Positions 57,918-64,000 of a DNA stretch of 64,000 nt are shown in pieces; position 1 is the stretch's first letter, and the number at the start of each line of letters is the position of its first letter. Source of the DNA: CAZHTS01 sp964535315 (GTDB lineage: Bacteria; Chloroflexota; Anaerolineae; Anaerolineales; Anaerolineaceae). The position numbers were made by a program, and so were the translations under genes. The stretch covers positions 1-64,000 of the forward strand of contig CAZHTS010000009.1 in assembly GCA_964535315.1 (NCBI GenBank). Reading direction: 5' to 3'. The notes beneath the pieces are model-generated. The model was given only the letters and a program-made list of their open reading frames with translations. It was not told where the DNA came from and did not search any database.

Positions 57918-58730
57918 ATGAGCCAGCCCATGTGGGTCGTCCGCCTGTTAAAAAAATACTTTCCTAAACGTTTTGCCATCGCCGAACTGACCAAAAAGCC
58001 GGTGTTGGGCAAGGTCATGGACGAAGTGTTGTTTAAAAACGACAACATTCTGTACCTGCCCAAAGACCGGGTGGTCGTCAACCAGGCCATCCAGCCCGAA
58101 AACATCATGCTGCCGTCCGAGGTGGTTGATCACTTCATCCGCCAGGCCAGCCACCGCTGGATCATGAGCCACTGTATCTGCCGCGACGCCGCCCATTGCA
58201 AGGATTATCCCATCGAGTTGGGCTGTGTCTTCCTGGGTGAGCCGGTGACGCGCATCAACCCGCAGTTGGGCCGCCTGGCCAGCCTGGAAGAAACGCTGGC
58301 GCACGTGCAGCGCTGCCGTGAGGCCGGGCTGTTTCACATGATCGGCCGCGACCGGTTGGACACGCTGTGGCTGGGTACCTTTCCCGGCCAACGCCTGCTG
58401 ACCATTTGCAACTGCTGCCCGTGCTGCTGCCTGTTCAAGATCATGCCCAACCTGAACGCCGAGATCAATACCCGCGTCACGCGCATGCCGGGGGTGACGC
58501 TGACCGTGGCCGAGACGTGTATCGGCTGCGGCAAATGCACCAAAGGGGCGTGTTTCGTCAATGCCATTCATCTGGGCGCAGACGGGCGCGCCGCCATCAG
58601 CGACGACTGCCGCGGCTGCGGGCACTGTGTTGAGGTCTGCCCGACGCACTCGATCGAACTGCACATCAGCGAGAGCAATTTTGTGGAGGAGTCGATTCGG
58701 AAGTTGTCGGGGGCGGTGGATATAAGATAA
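57918..58730 (+). CDS. Cysteine-rich 4Fe-4S ferredoxin-like protein
   Basis: A 270-residue iron-sulfur protein. The C-terminus has two ferredoxin motifs, CIGCGKCTKGAC and CRGCGHCVEVCP. The N-terminal 180 residues add HCICRDAAHC with a nearby Cys in ELGCVFLG, and the very dense CNCCPCCC, enough for one or two further clusters or a metal site. It probably passes electrons in the cytoplasm in an anaerobic pathway. AGAGG precedes the ATG. The gap upstream (57678-57917) is otherwise featureless and AT-richer than average. Confidence 0.85.
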   Translation: MSQPMWVVRLLKKYFPKRFAIAELTKKPVLGKVMDEVLFKNDNILYLPKDRVVVNQAIQPENIMLPSEVVDHFIRQASHRWIMSHCICRDAAHCKDYPIELGCVFLGEPVTRINPQLGRLASLEETLAHVQRCREAGLFHMIGRDRLDTLWLGTFPGQRLLTICNCCPCCCLFKIMPNLNAEINTRVTRMPGVTLTVAETCIGCGKCTKGACFVNAIHLGADGRAAISDDCRGCGHCVEVCPTHSIELHISESNFVEESIRKLSGAVDIR

Positions 58731-58734
58731 GAGA

Positions 58735-58796
58735 GGGGGGGAGGGAAAGGGGCACGCGGAGGCGCGGAGGGCGCGGAGAGGAAGAGGGGGGAGGGG
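58735..58796 (+). repeat. G-rich intergenic tract with GCGGAG-type short repeats
   Basis: The plus strand is a run of G-tracts (several of four to seven G) with GGAGGCGCGGAGGGCGCGGA in the middle. It lies between convergent genes and could form G-quadruplexes. Similar CGCGGAG repeats are common in intergenic DNA of environmental bacteria. Confidence 0.5.
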
Positions 58797-60248
58797 TTAA
58801 AGCCAGAGCCAGGTGAGGGCGCCCAGGAGAAGGCCGATGAGCAGGCCGTAGGGTAGGGTGTGGCGCAGCACTTCACCCTCGCGGCCTTTGATGCCGGTGG
58901 TGCTGCAACCGACGATGATTTTGGCCGGGGCGATCATGCTGCCCAGCGAACCGCCGGCGGTTTGCGTCGCCAGCAGGATGGCCGGGCTGAGTTGTAACAG
59001 CAGGGCGATGTTCTTTTGCAGCGGGGCAAAGAGCACGTTGGAATTGTTGTTGCTGCCGGTAGCAAACGCGCCGAGCATCCCCACCCAGGCCGAAACGAGC
59101 GGGAAGGCCGCCCCCAACGTGCGGCTGAGGCCCTCGGCCAGCAGTTGGGTCATGCCGCAGTGATCCATGAGCAGCGAGAGCCCGACGGTGGCGATGATCC
59201 CCAGGCTGGCGGGAGCCGCCGAATGCCAGGTGGCGAGCAGGGCCGCCCGCAGGTCACCGGGCGCGGCCCACCCCCGGCGGCGATAGATCAGGCCGGCGCT
59301 CAACGCGACCAGCAGAATGGTCGTCCCGGGGTGTAACAGGAAACGAAAGGCCTGCCCGCCACCGGCCGGGGTGACAAAGCCGCTCAGGGTGCGCACCTCA
59401 GGGAAGGGCATCTGCCAGACGACGCCCTGCAGGGCGCTGCGCAGCGGCGACGGCCAGGCCAGAACGGTCAAGAGCAGCGCCAGACTGCCGTAAGTATACA
59501 GCGCCAACCGGAAGGGTCGTCCCGACCGGGGCGCAACGGACGCCGGCGCAGCACGGCGGCCCCACAGGATGCCCCCCAACACCCCCGCCAGCCCGGCGCC
59601 CAGGCCGGCCAGCGGGGAAAGCCCCAGCGCCACCAGTGCGTATTGCACGACGGCCATGAGCACGCCCAGCGCCAGCACCGCCGGCCACAGGCGCAGCGCA
59701 CCCAGCAGGCGCGCCGTCGCCAGCCCGCACGCCAGGCAGGCAACGCCCAGCGCCAGGGCCGCCGGCAGCGCCAGAACGGCGGCGTCCATTTGCGCCACCG
59801 CCGCCAGCGTCTGGAAGATGACGCCCATATCGCCAAAGGTCACCGACCAGGCGTGCCCGATGGCCACCGCCGCCACCGCCAGGACGGGATCCAGCCCCAG
59901 CCCAGCCAGCATGGGCGCCACCACCGCCACCGGCAGGCCAAACCCGGCCAGCCCTTCGAGCAGGGCGCTGAAGGCCCACGCCAACAGCAGCCAGAGCAGC
60001 GCCCGGTCGCCGACGGCGCCGGCCAGCGCAGCCGCCACAGCCTGGATGCCGCCCACCCGGTTGACCAGGTGGTACAGCAGCAGCGCCGGCCAGAGGATGA
60101 GCAAGACGTACAGCGAAAGTAACAGCCCTTTGAACTGCGACACCCACAGCACCTGCGGGGTGAGCCCAAAGGCCAGCCAGGCCACCAACACCCCCACCGC
60201 CCACCCGGCCGGTCCGGCACGCTGACCGCTCCAGCGCAGAAAGATCAT
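58797..60248 (-). CDS. lctP: L-lactate permease family protein (LctP), N-terminus uncertain
   Basis: A permease of at least 483 residues with twelve or more helices. GLAGFGLPVAVVAPMLAGLG, IGHAWSVTFGDMGVIFQTL, and the C-terminal GMLGAFATGSNNNSNVLFAP and GGSLGSMIAPAKIIVGCSTTG are LctP hallmarks. It imports lactate or glycolate with protons. The first helix begins before the ATG at 60246-60248: joining the sequence across the N gap by the shared 55 bases gives SYLLAFAPILVLLGL in frame ahead of it, with no ATG, GTG or TTG but a CTG preceded by GAAGG. Start therefore unresolved. Confidence 0.85.
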   Translation of the reverse strand: MIFLRWSGQRAGPAGWAVGVLVAWLAFGLTPQVLWVSQFKGLLLSLYVLLILWPALLLYHLVNRVGGIQAVAAALAGAVGDRALLWLLLAWAFSALLEGLAGFGLPVAVVAPMLAGLGLDPVLAVAAVAIGHAWSVTFGDMGVIFQTLAAVAQMDAAVLALPAALALGVACLACGLATARLLGALRLWPAVLALGVLMAVVQYALVALGLSPLAGLGAGLAGVLGGILWGRRAAPASVAPRSGRPFRLALYTYGSLALLLTVLAWPSPLRSALQGVVWQMPFPEVRTLSGFVTPAGGGQAFRFLLHPGTTILLVALSAGLIYRRRGWAAPGDLRAALLATWHSAAPASLGIIATVGLSLLMDHCGMTQLLAEGLSRTLGAAFPLVSAWVGMLGAFATGSNNNSNVLFAPLQKNIALLLQLSPAILLATQTAGGSLGSMIAPAKIIVGCSTTGIKGREGEVLRHTLPYGLLIGLLLGALTWLWL

Positions 60249-60430
60249 CAGGCCGAGCAGAACCAGGATGGGGGCNNNNNNNNNNNNNNNNNNNNNNNNN
60301 NNNNNNNNNNNNNNNNNNNNNNNNNNNNNNNNNNNNNNNNNNNNNNNNNNNNNNNNNNNNNNNNNNNNNNNNNNNGCTGACCGCTCCAGCGCAGAAAGAT
60401 CATCAGGCCGAGCAGAACCAGGATGGGGGC
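60221..60430. other. Scaffold gap (100 N) flanked by an identical 55-base sequence
   Basis: Ns fill 60276-60375. Bases 60221-60275 and 60376-60430 are identical (55 bases). This is what unmerged contig ends look like, so the true distance is probably shorter by 155 bases and the gap is not real. Confidence 0.85.
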
Positions 60431-60446
60431 AAACGCCAGAAGATAA

Positions 60447-60962
60447 CTAAGCAGCCGCGGCCTTCATCTTTTCGGCAATCTTTTTCGCCACCATGCTGAT
60501 GCCGGCCGCCGGCCCGGTCAGGGTCGCCAGGACCACATCCAGGATATCGGGGGCCATCCGCTTGATGTTGCGCAGACTGCGCGAGAGGGCGTTCTCATCC
60601 ACGTCGGCAGTCTTGGTCGCTTCCACCTGAATGGCCTTGACCTCTTCCTTGAGGTCGGCCTTGTCGACCGCTTCCAGGTCGGTTTTGGCGTCGATACGGT
60701 TAAAGATTTGCTCGAACAGGCGCATCACCTCGGCCGCCTGAACACCGTTATTGACAATCTTATCCCGGCCGACGAAATCGCCGCCGCCGGTGTTGATGTT
60801 CCCGGCGATGTAGGCGCCGCCGCCCGTCTCAATCGTGTGCACGTTGTGCTGCTGGATGTCACCACCGGCAATGTTGATCGTCCCACCGCTGATGCCCTTG
60901 ATCTCGCCGATATTGATGACGCCTTCTTCTTCGCTGGTCTTCTTTTTGGTAGGCTTTTCCAT
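60447..60962 (-). CDS. Glycine-rich repeat / helical adaptor-like protein with GGDFVGRD motif
   Basis: A 171-residue protein in two parts. Residues about 15-70 are short beta repeats (GEIKGISGGTINIAGGDI, then ETGGGAYIAGNINTGGGDF and VGRDKI). This GGD-x-x-GRDK ending is common in Chloroflexota and cyanobacterial proteins linked with NTPase, caspase or TIR signalling modules. Residues 75-171 are helical, with a charged coiled coil and a hydrophobic end (MAPDILDVVLATLTGPAAG, then AEKMKAAAA). It sits three bases downstream of a membrane TPR gene. I infer an adaptor role; no enzyme domain is present. Confidence 0.7.
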   Translation of the reverse strand: MEKPTKKKTSEEEGVINIGEIKGISGGTINIAGGDIQQHNVHTIETGGGAYIAGNINTGGGDFVGRDKIVNNGVQAAEVMRLFEQIFNRIDAKTDLEAVDKADLKEEVKAIQVEATKTADVDENALSRSLRNIKRMAPDILDVVLATLTGPAAGISMVAKKIAEKMKAAAA

Positions 60963-60965
60963 TTC

Positions 60966-63098
60966 TTATTTCTCCTCTTCTTGAGAGTCATTCGCAGGCC
61001 GCTCTGAAGGCTGTGGGCCCGGGTGGTTGGCCAGGGTCTGCAACCACTTACCGGCTTCTTTGGCCTCAAAGCTGTTCTCAGGCGCCACTTTAATTATAGC
61101 TTCAAACTGTTCGACCGCACCATCGATCTGGTTCAAGCGGTAATAGGCCAACGCCAGATTGTAACGCGTGGTGTACCGGTCGGGGGCCTGTTCCAACCCC
61201 TTGAGATAATGCGTCACCGCCGCCTCGGGGCGGTTGAGCCGAATCTCGAGCAGGCCCAGGTTATCGTAGGCCTCGAGCATGGCCGGGTCGCGCTGGATGG
61301 CGGCGTTCAGATCCGAGCGCGCCTCGTCGTAATAACCGGGGTCCTGAAGCTGGAGATAAGCATAGCCACGGCGGGCATAGGCCGCTGCCAGTTTGGGGTG
61401 TTCGTACAGCACGGCCTGGGTCAGGCGCTGGATGGCGTCGTCCCACTGGCTGAGCCCCAGCAGCGAGGTGCCCCACCCCAACCAGAGCTCGAAGTTGTTG
61501 CGATCGCCCAACAGGTGATAGCGTTCAAAATCCTTACGGGCAACCTCAAACTGACCGTAGGCGTTATAGATCAGCCCGCGGTTGAGGTAGGCGTCGGCAA
61601 AACGATCGTCCAGGTCGAGCACGCGGTTGAAATCGCTGAGCGCCTTTTGCCAGTCGCCCAGGTGGGTATAGGCCATGCCGCGATAGTTGAAGGTGAACTT
61701 GTTGAGATTGTCCAGGCGGATGGCCTGCATACAATCGCGCAGCACCTGTTCGTATTTACCCAACATCAGGTTAGCGCGCGCCCGGTTGGAATAGGCCTCG
61801 GCCAGACCGGCGTCCAGCGCCAGGGCCCGGTCAAAGGCCGCTACCGCCTGGTCGTACTGGCCCAGGGCGTAACGCGCCGAGCCCAGGTTGGTGTAGATAC
61901 GGGCATCGGTGGGGCTGTGACGGGCGCGCCGTTCGTATTCCTGAATGGCGCGCACGAAATCCTTCTCCTCGCTGGCGCCCTGCAGGATCTGCATGCCCTC
62001 GGCGGCGCGCTGGCGAGCCACGGCGCTGGTGCGCAGGTAATATTCGGCGATAAAGTTGTAGTTGGGGTAGTTGGTGGCATCGGCCAACGAATCGAGCGCC
62101 TCAGGGCCCGAGAGCCCCAGGGCGGCAGCCAGCGTACGGCGTTCTTCTTCGACCGCCGCCAGTTGGGCTGCATCACGCTGCGCCAACGGGTCGTCCAACG
62201 ACAGGCGGTTGAGACGCATGCGCAGTTCGTGGAAGGTGGTGATGTTGACCGCCTTATAACGTTCGTAGTTGGCGCCCACCTTGGTAAAGAGGATGGCCTG
62301 ATCGATCCAGTGGATCACTTCGTGGGTGTCGAACTGGGTGGTGAGCAGAATACGGCGCATGTCCACCGTGGCCAGGTTCTGGGCGTCGTCGATGCCCATT
62401 TCCGCCAGGCGAGCCTCGTGCCAGGTGCTGACGCCCTTGATGTTCTTGATCGCTACGGCGTTGATCTCGTCGTTATCGAACTTGAGGATGCGGTTGGCCT
62501 CCTGGCTGAACCAGCGGATGCCGCTGTTGGGGAAGATGCCGATCACAAAGGCCAGCACCGCCGCCCAGGTCGGCCCGACCACCTGGCCGTCATCGGCCAC
62601 GGCCGCCAGGCTGCCGCCGCTGTACTGGATGACGGTGGCGCCGGCAAAGGTAATGAAGGAAGCCACCAGCAGCCGCACCAGGATCGAACTGTACACCTGG
62701 GGTTGCAGGTCGAAGGTGTTGTAACGGCGCACCAGTTCCTGGATGGAGTAGACGTAGGCGCCCAGGAAGCTGTAGGCCATCACCTCGACCACATCCGGCG
62801 GGATGACGCTCAGTTCATTGCGGCTGAGATAGCCGGTCAACAGCAGGATCGAAACCAACAAAATCAGGCAGATGTACGCCAGGAATTGTACCGGGTTGTA
62901 GACCGTGCGGTACAACTCGTGCACCGTGCTGTCCAGGTCGGCCTCGCGGACGAGCCCCAGCAGGCGGAAATCGTCCTTGAGCCGTTCCTGATGCGTCTGC
63001 GAGGCAAAATTTCGATACGCCAGGTAGGCCACCGGGTAAATACCAAACAACCCCAGCGCCACTGCAAAAGCCAGAAAATTAATCCCTGCCACGCTCAT
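60966..63098 (-). CDS. Membrane protein with helix-hairpin-like segment and C-terminal TPR repeats
   Basis: A 710-residue protein. About four membrane helices lie in residues 5-200 (FAVALGLFGIYPVAYLAY, FLAYICLILLVSILLLTGYL, and two near 140-190). Residues about 220-280 include IKGVSTWHEARLAEMGIDDA then LATVDMRRILLTTQFDTHEV, resembling helix-hairpin-helix or DUF4332-like segments. Residues about 400-690 hold about nine TPRs (for example YTNLGSARYALGQYDQAVAA and YLNRGLIYNAYGQFEVARKD). It is the first gene of a two-gene unit with the GGDFVGRD protein, spacing three bases. A membrane scaffold for protein assembly or signalling is the best guess. Confidence 0.82.
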   Translation of the reverse strand: MSVAGINFLAFAVALGLFGIYPVAYLAYRNFASQTHQERLKDDFRLLGLVREADLDSTVHELYRTVYNPVQFLAYICLILLVSILLLTGYLSRNELSVIPPDVVEVMAYSFLGAYVYSIQELVRRYNTFDLQPQVYSSILVRLLVASFITFAGATVIQYSGGSLAAVADDGQVVGPTWAAVLAFVIGIFPNSGIRWFSQEANRILKFDNDEINAVAIKNIKGVSTWHEARLAEMGIDDAQNLATVDMRRILLTTQFDTHEVIHWIDQAILFTKVGANYERYKAVNITTFHELRMRLNRLSLDDPLAQRDAAQLAAVEEERRTLAAALGLSGPEALDSLADATNYPNYNFIAEYYLRTSAVARQRAAEGMQILQGASEEKDFVRAIQEYERRARHSPTDARIYTNLGSARYALGQYDQAVAAFDRALALDAGLAEAYSNRARANLMLGKYEQVLRDCMQAIRLDNLNKFTFNYRGMAYTHLGDWQKALSDFNRVLDLDDRFADAYLNRGLIYNAYGQFEVARKDFERYHLLGDRNNFELWLGWGTSLLGLSQWDDAIQRLTQAVLYEHPKLAAAYARRGYAYLQLQDPGYYDEARSDLNAAIQRDPAMLEAYDNLGLLEIRLNRPEAAVTHYLKGLEQAPDRYTTRYNLALAYYRLNQIDGAVEQFEAIIKVAPENSFEAKEAGKWLQTLANHPGPQPSERPANDSQEEEK

Positions 63099-63245
63099 TG
63101 CATTTTTCCTCCGTCACGCTCAGGGGATGGGTGAAACTGATAAATCAATTATGACACGCCCCCGGCTTGCAGGCAAGGCCAATCCGCGCTCATTCTAGCT
63201 AAAACGGTGCAAGACAGGCGGGGCGGCGTTGTAAGCGCCAATTTT

Positions 63246-63275
63246 TTGATGCCCACTTACAAACCGGCGTATAAT
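63246..63275 (+). promoter_or_regulatory. Promoter of the methyltransferase gene
   Basis: TTGATG (63246-63251), 18-base spacer, TATAAT (63270-63275), about 80 bases before the ATG. Confidence 0.6.
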
Positions 63276-63355
63276 TGACGTGGCGCATTTCGTCGCTGTG
63301 CAGTCAAAGAGATAACCTGTCGCACACACCTTAATCCATCGGTGGAGGCCGGAAT

Positions 63356-63982
63356 ATGAGTATCCCCCAGCCTTTTGATGAATCCGAAAAAGAAACGATT
63401 GCTTACTATAACGCCCGGGCCGATCATTTTTTTCAAGCCACCGCGCATCTGGATATGAGCGCTCTCTATGAACGCTTCGAAAAACGATTACCGCAAAACG
63501 CAGTCGTCCTGGACGCCGGGTGTGGCTCGGGACGAGACACGCTGCACTTCGCATCCAAAGGGTTCAAGGTCAGTGCGATGGATGCTTCCAGTGAAATGGT
63601 GCGGCTGGCCAGAGCGCTCACCGGCCTGGAGGTCATCGAATCATCGTTCATGGAGATTAACGAGGATCAAAAATATGACGGGATATGGGCATGCGCTTCT
63701 CTTTTGCACGTACCGAGAGCACAAATCGATACCGTCATTAACAAACTCTCGACAGCGTTAAAAGCAGATGGCGTGTTATATACCTCGTTCAAGTATGGAC
63801 TGAGTGAAGAATTCCGGCATGGTCGTTTGTTCAATGACTATGATCAGGAAAGCTTTGAAAAAATGTTGACCAATCATCCCGAATTGACCCTTGTTGAGTT
63901 GTGGGTTACCGAGGATGTACGCTCAGATCACCAAGAGAAATGGTTGAATGGCATCATGAGAAAAACAGGCCGGCGTTCGTAG
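63356..63982 (+). CDS. Class I SAM-dependent methyltransferase
   Basis: A 208-residue methyltransferase. Motif I is VVLDAGCGSGRDTLHFA, the acidic residue ending strand 2 is in VSAMDASSEMVRLA, and motif IV-like DGIWACASLLHVPRAQ follows. The fold is complete with a C-terminal strand pair. The lower GC and less GC-biased third positions near the end set it apart slightly from its neighbours, perhaps a recent arrival. Substrate unknown; the family includes tellurite-resistance-like small-molecule methylases. Confidence 0.88.
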   Translation: MSIPQPFDESEKETIAYYNARADHFFQATAHLDMSALYERFEKRLPQNAVVLDAGCGSGRDTLHFASKGFKVSAMDASSEMVRLARALTGLEVIESSFMEINEDQKYDGIWACASLLHVPRAQIDTVINKLSTALKADGVLYTSFKYGLSEEFRHGRLFNDYDQESFEKMLTNHPELTLVELWVTEDVRSDHQEKWLNGIMRKTGRRS

Positions 63983-64000
63983 GCTGTGGTTTGCCCTCAT

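Noticed and set aside
60268..60450. Open frame through the N gap
   Set aside because: Artefact of unknown bases.
1..64000. CRISPR arrays, rRNA, tRNA, insertion sequences or prophage
   Set aside because: No regularly spaced repeats, no tRNA-like cloverleaf with the TTCGAATC-type arm, no transposase or integrase domains were found on reading both strands.

Overview
The window is about 64 kb of GC-rich bacterial DNA with tightly packed genes. It has many four-base ATGA stop/start overlaps, proline/alanine/threonine-rich linkers after lipoprotein cysteines, a MalT-like LuxR ATPase, TPR and WD40-like proteins, single-subunit glycyl-tRNA synthetase behind a T-box, and sugar operons containing UroD-like proteins. 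Together these suggest a member of the Chloroflexota (Anaerolineae/Caldilineae/Ardenticatenia type), probably from a metagenome or draft assembly. This assignment is inference; no rRNA or tRNA gene was found. One 100-N scaffold gap lies at 60276-60375, and its two flanks share the same 55 bases, so it is probably an unmerged contig overlap.

Layout. 1-8.4 kb: GH127 arabinofuranosidase, a histidine-phosphatase/GNAT fusion, an AlkA-type glycosylase, an acetyltransferase, a PilZ protein and membrane proteins. 8.4-15 kb: MalT-like regulator, MFS and ArsB/SLC13-type transporters, and a NarL-type histidine kinase next to a truncated receiver protein. 15-23 kb: flippase-like membrane protein, FAD oxidoreductase, cNMP-binding protein coupled to a NifU-type scaffold, DUF523 protein, Phd/VapC-type toxin-antitoxin, phosphoesterase, a small protein behind a perfect consensus promoter, a broken J-domain gene, GDSL hydrolase and PlsC. 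23.2-27.5 kb: a four-gene oxyanion/metal uptake operon whose binding protein fuses a ModA-like and a BtuF-like domain. 27.7-29.4 kb: glycyl-tRNA synthetase with a T-box leader. 29.4-41.3 kb: phosphodiesterase, aminotransferase, MacB/FtsX-type ABC exporter, WD40-like lipoprotein, SUKH protein, and a TetR-controlled ABC-2 exporter.

41.5-53.8 kb is a sugar island. It holds ROK kinase, DUF4432 epimerase-like protein, class II aldolase, UroD-like protein, PfkB kinase, D-lyxose/mannose-type isomerase, a ribose-type ABC transporter (ATPase, permease, and a binding protein carrying two nearly identical sugar-binding domains), and a divergent regulator with a DeoR HTH, a periplasmic-binding-protein-like domain and a DeoRC domain. 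The simplest reading is import of a free sugar, isomerisation, phosphorylation and aldol cleavage, with a regulator that could read both the free sugar and its phosphate.

53.8-64 kb: an RNase H-like gene behind a leader ORF and attenuator-like hairpin, an M20 hydrolase of YgeY type, a polytopic membrane protein, a cysteine-rich ferredoxin, a lactate permease cut by the gap, a two-gene module (a glycine-rich GGDFVGRD-repeat protein plus a membrane TPR protein) that resembles prokaryotic signalling/conflict scaffolds, and a SAM methyltransferase.

The most unusual items are the ModA-BtuF fusion with its apparently CTG-started permease, the in-frame 921-bp duplication inside the sugar-binding protein, the DeoR-PBP-DeoRC regulator, the short-Stem-I T-box, and the GGDFVGRD/TPR pair.
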